Shown piece by piece: positions 25,173-34,731 of a DNA stretch of 36,766 bases (positions are counted from its first letter, which is position 1; each line of letters starts with the position of its first letter). Origin of the DNA: Gemmatimonadota bacterium (lineage in GTDB: Bacteria > Gemmatimonadota > Gemmatimonadetes > Longimicrobiales > Gaopeijiaceae); the NCBI GenBank assembly GCA_012960225.1, contig DUBS01000023.1:71719-108484 (forward strand), in the 5' to 3' direction. The notes beneath the pieces are model-generated. The model had not been told where the DNA came from, made no database searches, and saw only the letters and a program-made list of their open reading frames with translations. A program made the translations under genes and the position numbers.

Positions 25173-26231
25173 ATGTCGACTGAACTGTTGTCTGGACTAG
25201 CTAGTTGGTTTAGCTCGGGACGTCTAGTCCCGGTGAATGACATCGCTGTCGACCTCGGCACTGCAAATACGTTGGTCTATGTGAAGGGCGAGGGCATTGT
25301 ACTCAACGAACCATCTGTGGTGGCAGTTGAAAAGGGAAGTAACAGAATCATGGGCATAGGGCTCGAGGCCAAGCGCATGCTCGGGCGTACACCGGAAGGC
25401 ATCGAGGCGATTCGTCCTTTAAAGGATGGGGTAATCGCTGATGTAGATGTAACAGAGATGATGCTTCGGCACTTCCTAGTTCAGGTTACACATAAACGAA
25501 TCTTTCGAATCAAGCCTCGCGTAGTCATAGGTGTTCCGTCTGGGATTACTGAGCTTGAGCGTAGGGCAGTCCGGTCATCAGCTATGTCAGCTGGAGCGAA
25601 GGTTGTATACATGGTGGATGAGCCAATGGGGGCGGCCATAGGAGTGGGTCTCCCGGTGGAAACACCAACTGGGAATATGGTTATCGATATTGGTGGAGGT
25701 ACTACGGAGATTGCGGTCATCGCGCTGTCAGGAATTGTCTCTAACACATCAATCAGGGTCGGAGGAGACGAACTTGACGCGGCGATCGTCACATTTCTTA
25801 GGAAGAACTACAATCTGCTTATCGGTGAACCGACAGCGGAGGCTATCAAGATCCAGATTGGCTCAGCGTTTGATGTTGGTGAAGAGCGAGAGATGGAGGT
25901 AAAGGGCAGGGACCTGGTATCTGGTATCCCCAAGACTGTGACCGTCCACTCGCAGGAAGTTCGAGAGTGCATACAAGAGCCAATTCAGGCGATTGTTGAG
26001 GCCGTGCGTCGAGCACTTGAAATTACTCCGCCTGAACTCTCCTCAGACATTGTGGACCGCGGGATCGTGATGACCGGTGGTGGCGCACTGATCCGAGGAC
26101 TGGATCGGTTATTGCAGCACGAGACTAACCTCCCAATCCATGTGGATGAAGAACCGCTAACGTGTGTGGTGCGAGGTGCAGGTCGGATCCTCGATGATCT
26201 CCAGCACTATCGTACTGTTCTAGTCCAATAG
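25173..26231 (+). CDS. mreB: Rod shape-determining protein MreB
   Basis: 352 residues from ATG 25173. After an amphipathic N-terminal stretch (LLSGLASWFSS), as used by MreB to sit on the membrane, come the actin-fold phosphate loops DLGTANTLVYV (from residue ~27) and DIGGGTTEIAV, and the adenosine motif TGGGALIRGLD. It forms filaments under the inner membrane that position the elongation machinery. An in-frame TTG at 25155 is the other possible start; neither has a clear ribosome-binding site. It begins the mreB-mreC-mreD-mrdA-rodA cluster. Confidence 0.97.
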   Translation: MSTELLSGLASWFSSGRLVPVNDIAVDLGTANTLVYVKGEGIVLNEPSVVAVEKGSNRIMGIGLEAKRMLGRTPEGIEAIRPLKDGVIADVDVTEMMLRHFLVQVTHKRIFRIKPRVVIGVPSGITELERRAVRSSAMSAGAKVVYMVDEPMGAAIGVGLPVETPTGNMVIDIGGGTTEIAVIALSGIVSNTSIRVGGDELDAAIVTFLRKNYNLLIGEPTAEAIKIQIGSAFDVGEEREMEVKGRDLVSGIPKTVTVHSQEVRECIQEPIQAIVEAVRRALEITPPELSSDIVDRGIVMTGGGALIRGLDRLLQHETNLPIHVDEEPLTCVVRGAGRILDDLQHYRTVLVQ

Positions 26232-26243
26232 GAGGCAGGAGTC

Positions 26244-27137
26244 TTGGTGGCGTTCAGGCCCGAGCCGGAGCACGCTGAGGGTCAACGACGTCAGAATTTA
26301 CTCGCAATCTCATTCTTTATTCTGGCATTAGTCACCGCGTACATCCCAGCTGATATGCAACAAAGCATCGCCTGGTCGGTGCGAGTCACAACTTTGCGGC
26401 CCTTCATCCTGACTCAGCAATGGGTAGTTGCTGCTAAGGAAAATGCTGCAGAGGCAGGGATCCTAAGGGCTCAACTAGACTCTCTTACCGCTACGGTATC
26501 CTCCCAGGCTGGTCTTTTGGATGAAAATCGAATCCTTAGGGATTTGCTTGATTTAGCTGAGCGAGGTGAGGGGTTTTTCCGTCCTGCGACAGTATTGCGT
26601 TCAGGAATTCCTGGATCGGAGAGCATGTTTTTCTTGGAGCTCGGGTCAGGGGATGGGATTGAAAATGGGGCCCCGGTGGTGAACAGGCATGGATTGGTGG
26701 GTAGAATCCTGGAGGTACGACAAGAAAGTTCAATAGGTATGGACTGGACCCATCCTGATTTCCGTGTAAGTGCGATGCTTCAGGACGGTCGCACATATGG
26801 TATAGTAGAGAACCGGCGAGGAGCCTTCCGAGAAGAGGACCGATTAGTGCTCAACGGGACTGCGTACTACGAAACCGCGTCCGACAATACACTGGTGGTG
26901 ACCAGTGGGCTCGGTGGCGTGTTTCCGAGAGGGATTCCTATAGGCCGTATAGCTGGTATTGAGGAAGTTCAAGGACAGTGGAGGAAGGCCTATCGACTTT
27001 GGCCGATGGTAGAACCGGGTTCTGTCACGCACGTCATTGTCTTCACTAATCGCGTGCCGGATAACCTGGACCAACTCTGGTCAGACGATTCTTTAAGTAC
27101 CGTAGAAAAGGAGACTGTGGAGCGCAGGAAGCCATGA
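26244..27137 (+). CDS. mreC: Rod shape-determining protein MreC
   Basis: 297 residues. One N-terminal membrane helix (about residues 19-37, LLAISFFILALVTAYIP) is followed by a coiled coil (residues ~62-98) and the periplasmic beta-barrel domain with the typical LGSGDGIENGAPVVNRHGLVGRI (in two parts) and GGVFPRGIPIGRI blocks. MreC links the cytoplasmic MreB filament to PBP2 in the periplasm. The start is TTG 26244 or GTG 26247, both behind a strong GGAGG (26232-26236). The stop overlaps mreD (ATGA). Confidence 0.94.
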   Translation: MVAFRPEPEHAEGQRRQNLLAISFFILALVTAYIPADMQQSIAWSVRVTTLRPFILTQQWVVAAKENAAEAGILRAQLDSLTATVSSQAGLLDENRILRDLLDLAERGEGFFRPATVLRSGIPGSESMFFLELGSGDGIENGAPVVNRHGLVGRILEVRQESSIGMDWTHPDFRVSAMLQDGRTYGIVENRRGAFREEDRLVLNGTAYYETASDNTLVVTSGLGGVFPRGIPIGRIAGIEEVQGQWRKAYRLWPMVEPGSVTHVIVFTNRVPDNLDQLWSDDSLSTVEKETVERRKP

Positions 27138-27616
27138 GTCACAGCATCAAATTATGGCTCGTTGTTCTATGCCTTTTCTTGGCTCACTTCATAATGCATG
27201 TGGGGTTTGGGTTGGGGCCTGTGGTACCGGATATGCTCACCATTGCGCTACTTCTGGCTGCACGAGAAATCGGCATAGGATGGGCCTCTGGACTCGGGCT
27301 TGCGTTTGGGCTCTTAGAAGACTCACTAAGTGTCCTGGCATTTGGGGCTAGCAGCGTGGCCATGACGATGACTGGAGCTCTGGGGGCGACTACACGGAAC
27401 CTGTTCGTGGGTGATTCACTAAGTTTTCAGCTTTCGTACTTCATCCTCGGAAAATGGGCTCGTGAGTTACTTCATTGGGTAATGGCGGATGAGGCTCTCC
27501 GTCTCCCATTTCTTGAACAAGTGATGCTAAATGGTCTCTTAGGGGGTGTATACGTTGCAGCTATAGCGATGCCACTCATGGTATTGATGGGATGGCGTAG
27601 GAGAGAAGTGAGATGA
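27134..27616 (+). CDS. mreD: Rod shape-determining protein MreD
   Basis: 160 residues, nearly all hydrophobic with about five membrane helices, including an N-terminal helix (LWLVVLCLFLAHFIMHV) and the LGLAFGLLEDSLSVLAFGASS block that corresponds to the family's G-x-x-x-D region. MreD is the integral membrane partner of MreC. Sequence conservation in this family is low, so position between mreC and mrdA is part of the evidence. ATG 27134 overlaps mreC and the stop overlaps mrdA (ATGA at both junctions). Confidence 0.88.
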   Translation: MSHSIKLWLVVLCLFLAHFIMHVGFGLGPVVPDMLTIALLLAAREIGIGWASGLGLAFGLLEDSLSVLAFGASSVAMTMTGALGATTRNLFVGDSLSFQLSYFILGKWARELLHWVMADEALRLPFLEQVMLNGLLGGVYVAAIAMPLMVLMGWRRREVR

Positions 27617-29496
27617 ACCTGTATCACCCGCACTCTCGGAGGCAGCGAGCGCGAGGTCTATATCTGACCATGGGGATCTTGATGGGTATCCTCACTGTTG
27701 CGTTCTTCAGACTTCAAGTATTGCGCTCAGATACTTGGGAACTGAGAGCGGAATCAAACCGTATTCGCCAGCTCCCAATTCCTGCTCCACGAGGCACTAT
27801 CCACGATCGAAATGGCCGTGTCATTGCCGATAATGTCCCGGGCTATGCGATAACACTTCTACCTGGGCCACCAGACTCTATCCGAGCGACGCTCAATAAA
27901 ATGAGCCAGTATATGGAGATCTCGGATGAGCGTATTGAGTCTCTGCTAGCGTTCCTTACGCGTTATGGTCGACAGCCCCTGGTAGTGGACTCTGATGCTA
28001 ACTTCCCAGTGGTGAGTGCTCTCCAAGAACGCCGAACAGAGTTCCCGACAGTCTATATCGAAATGAGACCGCGCCGCAGGTATTTGGGAGGTGAAGCAGC
28101 AGCTCACGTACTCGGCTACGTCGGAGAAATCACTGCTGATGAACTAGCATCCACTGACTTTTCCCAGGACCTTTATGAACAGGGCATGGTCGTGGGAAAA
28201 GCAGGGGTGGAGAAGCAATATGAATCGATCCTACAGGGCAGAAGAGGTCTCAAGTACGTTGAAGTAGACGCTCGTGGGCGTATCGTAGGTGACTTCGGTG
28301 CCTTCAGAGTAGACCCCGGTGAGGGAGGAGAGAGCCTACACCTGAATATTGACATCGAGTTACAGGAGTGGATCCACCACATCTTTCCCAAATCTTTGTC
28401 CGGGGCTGTGATAGCGTTGGACCCGGAAGACGGGGGTATTCTCGCCCTCTATTCTAACCCAGGATATGACCCCAATGACTTTGTGAGTGGGATATCAACC
28501 GAACATTGGCAGGACCTCAATGCTGATAATCGCAACCCCCTGTTCAATCGTGTTGTACTGGGCCTCTACCCCCCTGCGTCGACCTGGAAATTGGCTGTAG
28601 CCGGAATTGGCCTGGACCTTGGAGTGATCACACCGGACGAGAAGATGCCTGTCCCGTGCACTGGGTCCTATGCTTTCGGTAACCGATCCTACAGGTGCTG
28701 GGACCCTGATGGTCATGGGTTCAACAACTTAGCTGAGGCAATTGGTAATTCTTGCGATGTCTATTTTTACCAACTTGGGCTTAGAATTGGGCTTGATCCG
28801 CTTCTGCGGCGCTCCACAGAAATCGGCTTTAGCCGACGGTGTGGTATTGATCTCCCCCAAGAGAGTCAGGGAATTTTTCCATCTGAGAGAGAGTTTTGGG
28901 AGCGGCGGTTCGGGTACGCTCCTCGGGAAGGAGAGGTCCTGCCGCTTTCAATTGGTCAGGGCCCAAATTCCCAAACACCTCTTAAGATAGCTCAGTTCTA
29001 TCTTGCACTTGCTAGAGATGGATCCGCCCCAACCCCCGTCCTGGCTCGTGATCTGGAAATTGGGGACACATGGGCCCTTGATCTAGATCCTGACCATTTG
29101 GAGGCTCTCCGTGAGGGGTTGAGGAGGGTCACAGCCCCAGGTGGTACCGCCCACTTCGGTACAGCGCTCGAACATTGGGAAGTCCTAGGCAAGACGGGTA
29201 CTGCTGAGCACGGACTGAGTCAAGCCGGCCTCGCTGAGCCACATGCTTGGTTCGCTGGGATGGCCGGCCCTTTCGGTGGATCTCCGGGCATTGTGGTGGT
29301 AGTGATTGTGGAATATGGGAAGAGTGGCTCCGCGATAGCTGCCCCCATCATGGCAAAAACAGCTGACTACTACCTCCGAAGGAAGCACGGTATCCCAACG
29401 GACAGTGTGCAAACGTACTTGGATCATGTGCAGATTGGGCCTGTGCCAACCTGGTATCAGGAGCGCTATCCTGCCGTAATTGGTGCTATCCGATGA
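27613..29496 (+). CDS. mrdA: Penicillin-binding protein 2 (elongasome transpeptidase)
   Basis: 627 residues, a class B PBP. A membrane helix (residues ~17-34) precedes the dimerisation domain with PAPRGTIHDRNGRVIADN. The transpeptidase domain holds the SxxK nucleophile motif (PPASTWK, Ser323), a SxD-type second motif (GNSCDVYFYQ) and the KTGT box (Lys527, GKTGTAEH). It crosslinks peptidoglycan along the cell side wall and pairs with RodA, encoded immediately downstream. ATG 27613 overlaps mreD. The protein would be a beta-lactam target. Confidence 0.96.
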   Translation: MNLYHPHSRRQRARGLYLTMGILMGILTVAFFRLQVLRSDTWELRAESNRIRQLPIPAPRGTIHDRNGRVIADNVPGYAITLLPGPPDSIRATLNKMSQYMEISDERIESLLAFLTRYGRQPLVVDSDANFPVVSALQERRTEFPTVYIEMRPRRRYLGGEAAAHVLGYVGEITADELASTDFSQDLYEQGMVVGKAGVEKQYESILQGRRGLKYVEVDARGRIVGDFGAFRVDPGEGGESLHLNIDIELQEWIHHIFPKSLSGAVIALDPEDGGILALYSNPGYDPNDFVSGISTEHWQDLNADNRNPLFNRVVLGLYPPASTWKLAVAGIGLDLGVITPDEKMPVPCTGSYAFGNRSYRCWDPDGHGFNNLAEAIGNSCDVYFYQLGLRIGLDPLLRRSTEIGFSRRCGIDLPQESQGIFPSEREFWERRFGYAPREGEVLPLSIGQGPNSQTPLKIAQFYLALARDGSAPTPVLARDLEIGDTWALDLDPDHLEALREGLRRVTAPGGTAHFGTALEHWEVLGKTGTAEHGLSQAGLAEPHAWFAGMAGPFGGSPGIVVVVIVEYGKSGSAIAAPIMAKTADYYLRRKHGIPTDSVQTYLDHVQIGPVPTWYQERYPAVIGAIR

Positions 29497-30728
29497 CGCG
29501 TCAATTGACGAAATGGCTCTTGGAACCTTCCCTGGTGCTAGCCGTTCTTGCTGTCACATGTTTTGGGGTGGCAATGATCTATTCCGCAGGAGTTGTCCAT
29601 ATCCCAAACGATGTAACTCAGAATGCATGGATCCGCCAAGGGACGTGGTTCGTACTTGCAGTGACAGCGTTCATTGTTGTGGTTCGGGTCCCGGTGCGCT
29701 GGATCGAATGGGTCGCCCTACCCTCATATACGCTTAGTATCCTACTTTTAATATCTACTCTTGTAGTCGGGACAGGGGTGGGGACAGCTGCAGGTGTGAA
29801 AAGTTGGATTCAGATTGGATCATTCAGTTTCCAGCCATCAGAGATCGCAAAGATTGCGACTATCCTGTTTCTAGCAAAATTCTTATCACAGAGGAAGGAC
29901 CCACTCAATTCAGTTCAGGATCTTCTGCTTCCTGCACTCTTGGTCGGGCTTCCACTGACACTCGTCATGCTCCAACCCGACTTGGGTACCGCGATGGCGT
30001 TTGGGGGGATCCTTTTCGCGATGCTCTTCTGGGCGGGTACCCCAGTGATCCTGCTTCTCCTTATAGCCAGTCCTATCCTTGGCCTAATGCTTTCCTATGA
30101 CACGATCATATGGTCCGGTTACATGGTTGCATTAGTTGGCTTCCTGTACCTCTTCCGCTATCGACTTCTTCTATTTGAGTCTGTTGGAGTAGTTCTTGCT
30201 AATCTAGCAGCTGGCACGGTAGCTCAACCCCTCTGGAATCGACTTGCCATCTATCAACAAAATCGCATCCTTGTTTTTCTTGATCCGGAAGTAGATCCAC
30301 GTGGAGCTGGATATCAGCTCATCCAATCGAAAGTCGCGATTGGAAGCGGTGGGGTCATGGGTCAAGGGTTCACTTTAGGTTCTCAAAAGCGGTATGACTT
30401 TCTTCCCGAGCAGCATACTGACTTTATCTTCAGTGTTGTGGGGGAAGAGCTTGGGTTCATCGGCACTGCGTTCGGGATCCTCGCTTTTTGCTTCATCCTG
30501 GGACGTCTGGTGCACATGGCGACACGGACGCCAGATCCCTTTGCCGGCTTGGTAGTGCTTGGTATCTTCGGTGCCTGGCTTGCCCATATCTTCGTAAATA
30601 TCGGCATGACCGTCGGTGTAGTACCGATCACCGGTATACCACTCCCATTTGTAAGCTACGGAGGCACATTCCTTTTAATGTGTTGGATCTCCTTGGCTAT
30701 TGCTGTTCGTGTAGTCCACGAGGGCTAG
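29493..30728 (+). CDS. rodA: Peptidoglycan glycosyltransferase RodA
   Basis: 411 residues, a SEDS-family polytopic membrane protein with about ten hydrophobic helices. The family blocks KSWIQIGSFSFQPSEIAK, LQPDLGTAM, QGFTLGSQKRYDFLPEQHTDFIFSVVGEELGFIG (in parts) and the terminal GIPLPFVSYGG are present. RodA polymerises lipid II into glycan strands with PBP2 as partner. ATG 29493 overlaps the mrdA stop, and it closes the shape cluster; accD follows after 158 bases. Confidence 0.97.
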   Translation: MTRQLTKWLLEPSLVLAVLAVTCFGVAMIYSAGVVHIPNDVTQNAWIRQGTWFVLAVTAFIVVVRVPVRWIEWVALPSYTLSILLLISTLVVGTGVGTAAGVKSWIQIGSFSFQPSEIAKIATILFLAKFLSQRKDPLNSVQDLLLPALLVGLPLTLVMLQPDLGTAMAFGGILFAMLFWAGTPVILLLLIASPILGLMLSYDTIIWSGYMVALVGFLYLFRYRLLLFESVGVVLANLAAGTVAQPLWNRLAIYQQNRILVFLDPEVDPRGAGYQLIQSKVAIGSGGVMGQGFTLGSQKRYDFLPEQHTDFIFSVVGEELGFIGTAFGILAFCFILGRLVHMATRTPDPFAGLVVLGIFGAWLAHIFVNIGMTVGVVPITGIPLPFVSYGGTFLLMCWISLAIAVRVVHEG

Positions 30729-30886
30729 GCAAGCTGCTTGAATAAACATGGACCGCATCGACGAAAGGAATCGGCAACTGAGGGTTAGGCGGACAGATTA
30801 TCACTGGCATTCACCTATTTACTCTCAATGACTCGAATGATGTATCACTTGCCCGACCTACTCACATACACCAAAAGACAGCTTTG

Positions 30887-31735
30887 ATGGCTTGGTTCAG
30901 GAAGGACAAGAAGCCTCTTAAGTCTCAAAAGAAGAGAGATGTGCCTTCGGATATTTTTGAGCAATGTCCGGGCTGCGGAGATATACTCTATCGAGAGCGA
31001 CTCTCAAGGAATTTCAGCGTTTGTGAGTCGTGTGGTTACCACCTCAGGATCTCGGCTGAGGGCTACTTAAGTATTCTTTTGGATCCAGGGAGTCTTCAGG
31101 AACTCGATGGGAACCTTAGAGCTAGTGATCCCTTGAAATTCGTGGACGTTAAACCCTATGCGAACCGAATTGCGACAGCAGAGTCAGCTGGAAGGAGTGA
31201 GGCTGTGATGACTGCAGTCGGACGACTTGATGGAATTGAAATCGCAATTGCGGCAATGGATTTTTCCTTCATCGGAGGTTCGATGGGATCAGTCGTCGGA
31301 GAAAAAATTGCGAGAGCATGTCGGTCAGCTCTTCAGCGAAGTGTACCTTTTATCATCGTAAGCCAATCAGGTGGCGCCCGCATGCAGGAAGGCATCTACT
31401 CGCTGATGCAAATGGCTAAGACTTCCACAGTACTAGCGAAGCTGCATGAGGCATCCCTTCCGTTTATCTCAGTCTTAACAAACCCCACAACTGGTGGAAC
31501 TACTGCATCCCACGCAATGCTTGGGGATGTGAACCTAGCCGAGCCAAATGCCCTCATCGGCTTCACTGGTCCGAGGGTGATCGAGGAGACAATCAAGCAG
31601 GAACTCCCTAAGGGATTTCAGCGCTCAGAGTTTCAATTGGAACACGGGATGATAGACCTGGTGGTAGACCGACGTGACCTCAAGGAAACCATCGCCCTAA
31701 TCCTCAGACATCAACGAGTTGGGTGGACGGAATAG
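30887..31735 (+). CDS. accD: Acetyl-CoA carboxylase carboxyltransferase subunit beta
   Basis: 282 residues from ATG 30887 (a TTG three bases earlier is in frame). The N-terminal four-cysteine zinc ribbon is present (CPGCG and CESCGYH, about 20 residues apart). The crotonase-like core follows with the characteristic DFSFIGGSMGSVVGEK, SQSGGARMQEG and TNPTTGGTTASHAMLGD blocks. With AccA, AccB and AccC it makes malonyl-CoA for fatty-acid synthesis. The 158-base gap upstream holds no recognised gene or clear promoter. Its 3' end overlaps folC by 13 bases; the accD-folC pairing is common. Confidence 0.97.
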   Translation: MAWFRKDKKPLKSQKKRDVPSDIFEQCPGCGDILYRERLSRNFSVCESCGYHLRISAEGYLSILLDPGSLQELDGNLRASDPLKFVDVKPYANRIATAESAGRSEAVMTAVGRLDGIEIAIAAMDFSFIGGSMGSVVGEKIARACRSALQRSVPFIIVSQSGGARMQEGIYSLMQMAKTSTVLAKLHEASLPFISVLTNPTTGGTTASHAMLGDVNLAEPNALIGFTGPRVIEETIKQELPKGFQRSEFQLEHGMIDLVVDRRDLKETIALILRHQRVGWTE

Positions 31736-33069
31736 CGGGCGCCCAAGAACTTCAGGCTAGGCTAGACGGCGGATTTGTTCTTGATGATCTAGCTGATGGC
31801 CTGTTCCCGTCGCTTGCCTCTGGTGTTCGTTGGGGGCTTGAGAGAACTAGAAAGGCCCTGAAGAGTTTGGGTGACCCCCATCGAAGTTACCGCACCATCC
31901 ATGTAGGCGGCACTAATGGAAAAGGTTCCGTCACATCAACTTTAGCAGCAGTCCTTGAGACGGCTGGCTTTCGCACTGGCTGCTACACCTCACCTCACCT
32001 GTGTTCGTTCAGAGAGCGGATTCGTGTTGCTGGTAATCCCTTGACTCAAGATCGAACGTTGGGTCTTGCAGAAGAGCTAATGAATATTCCAGAAATCTGT
32101 GGACTCACCTTCTTTGAGGCAGCCACAGTACTTGGGTTCTATGCTTTTGAACGTGAGGATGTCGAGGTTGCAGTGATCGAGGTTGGGTTGGGAGGGCGCC
32201 TTGACGCTACCAATGTCATTTCCCCTGAGATTACCGGGATCACCAATGTAGCACTCGATCATTCAGACTACCTAGGTAACTCGTTAATTGGGATAGCGCG
32301 GGAAAAACTGGGTATTGTGAAGCCAGGTATCCCGCTCGTAACAACAGAATCTGACAAGAGCTTAATAGAAATATTCCATGAGGTGACAAGGGATGTAGGA
32401 TCTCCCTGTCTGAAGGCGACTGAACCTGCACCCGATAGGATTGGAGTCAGTCCTGATCGAACTCGTTTCACCCTGGAGACGAATGCTTGGGGACAGATTG
32501 AGATTGAGACACCCCTTGTCGGACGCCATCAGGCGACCAACGCTGCCCTGGCGGTCGAAATGCTTCAGCATATGCCCGAGGATCTACGACCTGAGTTAGA
32601 GACACTAAGAGCGGGGATTGCTACTGTTGAACATCACGGGCGGAATCAAATTGAAGTCATTGATGGACGAGTGTGGTTCTTTGATGTAGCGCATAATGTG
32701 GCGGGGATGGATTCCCTTATTGATACCATCGACAGTCTTGATCTTCCGCGTCCGCTTGTTGCTTTGGTTGGGGTTTTGGGCGACAAAGATTGGAGAAGCA
32801 TGCTTTCCCCTCTCCTCTCTCGAATGGATTCGGCACTCTTGACCCAACCTCTCTCTGCGCCTTTGGGCCGTCGTTGGAAACCAGAGGATGCATTCCAGAC
32901 CCTGGAGAAGATCGCGCAGCTTCGAATTGAGGAAGATTTCGAACAAGCGCTGATACAAGCTCGGAGTGACGCAGGGCAGGGCACTGTGCTTGTTACGGGG
33001 TCGGTGCACACCGTAGGAAGTGCCCTTAAGATTCTCAAAAGGGAACCACTGAGAGGTGAGTCATGTTGA
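31723..33069 (+). CDS. folC: Folylpolyglutamate synthase/dihydrofolate synthase
   Basis: 448 residues. The Mur-ligase-type P-loop (HVGGTNGKGSV, near residue 65) and the SPHL block (GCYTSPHLCSFRERI) are diagnostic, with VGLGGRLDATNVI and DHSDYLGNSL further on. FolC adds glutamate to dihydropteroate and then extends the polyglutamate tail of folates. The GTG 31723 start lies inside accD (13-base overlap) and has no strong ribosome-binding site, so translational coupling is likely and a later start is possible. Confidence 0.95.
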   Translation: MDGIAGAQELQARLDGGFVLDDLADGLFPSLASGVRWGLERTRKALKSLGDPHRSYRTIHVGGTNGKGSVTSTLAAVLETAGFRTGCYTSPHLCSFRERIRVAGNPLTQDRTLGLAEELMNIPEICGLTFFEAATVLGFYAFEREDVEVAVIEVGLGGRLDATNVISPEITGITNVALDHSDYLGNSLIGIAREKLGIVKPGIPLVTTESDKSLIEIFHEVTRDVGSPCLKATEPAPDRIGVSPDRTRFTLETNAWGQIEIETPLVGRHQATNAALAVEMLQHMPEDLRPELETLRAGIATVEHHGRNQIEVIDGRVWFFDVAHNVAGMDSLIDTIDSLDLPRPLVALVGVLGDKDWRSMLSPLLSRMDSALLTQPLSAPLGRRWKPEDAFQTLEKIAQLRIEEDFEQALIQARSDAGQGTVLVTGSVHTVGSALKILKREPLRGESC

Positions 33070-33139
33070 ACTGGACTCCCCAATTCACTATTGCGACCCC
33101 ATTGTAGATCTGGACTAGCCTCCTAGATTGCGCGCCACC

Positions 33140-34423
33140 ATGGCTAATTCAGTCTTTCCGAGACTTCCGGGGTTCCGAGACTTCCCACCGGAAGAATTTG
33201 CGCTCCGGACTCATATTTGTGAGGCCTGGCGCCGGGTAGCTCATCGCTATGGTTTCCTAGAGTATGATGGCCCCCCTCTCGAACCGATTGAGTTATACGT
33301 TCAGAAGAGCGGTGATGAAATTGTTAACCAGCTTTACTCCTTCAGGGACAAGGGTGACCGAGAGGTATCCTTGAGGCCAGAGATGACACCGTCACTCGCT
33401 CGCATTCTAGGGGCGAGGAGCAGGGGGATGAGTAAGCCGATCCGTTGGTTTAGTCTCCCGCAACTGTTCCGGTACGAGCGACAACAACGCGGCCGACTAA
33501 AGGAACACTTCCAGTGGAATGTGGATGTTATTGGAGAGGCTGGCTTAGCTGCTGATGCAGAGATTCTTGCAGTTGCAATTGATGGGCTTCGTGAACTTGG
33601 TTTGACATCTGAAGATTTTGTCGCTCGAGTATCAGATCGGGGACTAGTACAAATACTTCTCGAGGTATTGGGGGTACCTGAAAGTGCAGTCGCTGGCACT
33701 CTCGCTATAGCCGATAAGCTAGGAAGAACACCGGAAGAGGCTGTGCGTGAGAAGCTTGTAACAGATGTGGGTTTTTCAGACGATCTGGCAAAACAAGTTC
33801 TTGCGGTATTTCTTGCCCCCTCACTCGAAGATCTTGATGCACAGGTTCTCTCCGACAGCCGGGTCTCGGAACGGATTACGTCATTCCGTGAATTCGTAGC
33901 AAGACTAGGTGCGATGGGTTTGGCTGAGTATGTGGAGGTCGATCTAAAGATCGTACGAGGCCTAGCATACTATACCGGAGTTGTCTTCGAACTCTTTGAC
34001 CGGAAGGGAGAACTCCGAGCGATTTGCGGAGGAGGGCGTTACGATCGGCTGCTTGAACTTGTCGGAGGGGAACCACTTCCTGCGACCGGATTCGGGATGG
34101 GCGACGTAGTGCTAGGCGAGCTCCTTGCTGATCGCGGGCTCGTTCCAACGTACCAAAGAGAACTCGATTACTTTGTCGTTGTCGTCTCAGCACGGGAGCG
34201 TCCGGAGGCATTGAGGATCGCTCAGGCTCTGCGTGAGTCCGGCAAGAGCGTCGCTTATTCTTTACGTGATCAGTCTTTATTGAAGCAGATGAAGGTTGCA
34301 GGGCGAGAGGGTGCATCTGTCGTTCTTATTATAGGCCCAGGCGAGTTAGAGAGGGGCTGTTTCATTGCTAGAGATATGACATCGGGGGAGGAGCGGGAGG
34401 TCGTGCTCTCGGATCTCGTGTGA
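33140..34423 (+). CDS. hisS: Histidine--tRNA ligase
   Basis: 427 residues from ATG 33140. The class II motifs are visible: LPGFRDFPPEEFALR at the start, motif 2 (LPQLFRYERQQRGRLKEHFQ), the histidine-specific GLAYYTGVVFEL and GGGRYDRLLELVGG near residue 300, then the anticodon-binding domain (VVVSARERPEALRIAQALRESG). It charges tRNA-His. The ATG has no obvious ribosome-binding site; a TTG at 33128 would add four residues. Its stop overlaps the next gene by 4 bases (GTGA). Confidence 0.95.
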   Translation: MANSVFPRLPGFRDFPPEEFALRTHICEAWRRVAHRYGFLEYDGPPLEPIELYVQKSGDEIVNQLYSFRDKGDREVSLRPEMTPSLARILGARSRGMSKPIRWFSLPQLFRYERQQRGRLKEHFQWNVDVIGEAGLAADAEILAVAIDGLRELGLTSEDFVARVSDRGLVQILLEVLGVPESAVAGTLAIADKLGRTPEEAVREKLVTDVGFSDDLAKQVLAVFLAPSLEDLDAQVLSDSRVSERITSFREFVARLGAMGLAEYVEVDLKIVRGLAYYTGVVFELFDRKGELRAICGGGRYDRLLELVGGEPLPATGFGMGDVVLGELLADRGLVPTYQRELDYFVVVVSARERPEALRIAQALRESGKSVAYSLRDQSLLKQMKVAGREGASVVLIIGPGELERGCFIARDMTSGEEREVVLSDLV

Positions 34424-34731
34424 ATCAAAGGAATGAAACCGATCAAGAAGATGTGAGAGTGATCCAGGAAGTAGCCGCGCGAGCTATCCGTCGCCTCAAC
34501 GTCTTGGAGTGGATGATTCTGGGTGGTGCAGGACTAATTGCCGTCCTTGGTGGGGCTCTCGCGTCCTGGTTGATTGCCGCGCAGTTGAAGGTTTCTTTCC
34601 GGTTAACCTGGATCGGTCTATCGATGCTTCTTTTAGCTGTTCCTGGGCTGATCGTGATCCTTCGGTCGGGGGGAGATGGAGGTGGATCAAGCGTGATATC
34701 GAAACTGAAAACCAAAGAGAAAGATGGGTAA
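34420..34731 (+). CDS. Small two-helix membrane protein of unknown function
   Basis: 103 residues. A charged N-terminus (NQRNETDQEDVRVIQEVAARAIRRL in two parts) precedes two hydrophobic helices at about residues 32-54 and 63-83, followed by a Gly-rich turn (GGDGGGSSV) and a Lys-rich end. Both GTG start and stop overlap the neighbours hisS (GTGA) and proS (8 bases). That context and clean codon usage support a real gene, but I cannot assign a family. Confidence 0.62.
   Translation: MNQRNETDQEDVRVIQEVAARAIRRLNVLEWMILGGAGLIAVLGGALASWLIAAQLKVSFRLTWIGLSMLLLAVPGLIVILRSGGDGGGSSVISKLKTKEKDG

Noticed and set aside
30749-30832. 27-codon frame starting ATG after rodA
   Set aside because: No ribosome-binding site, no recognisable peptide and no supporting context; probably chance.
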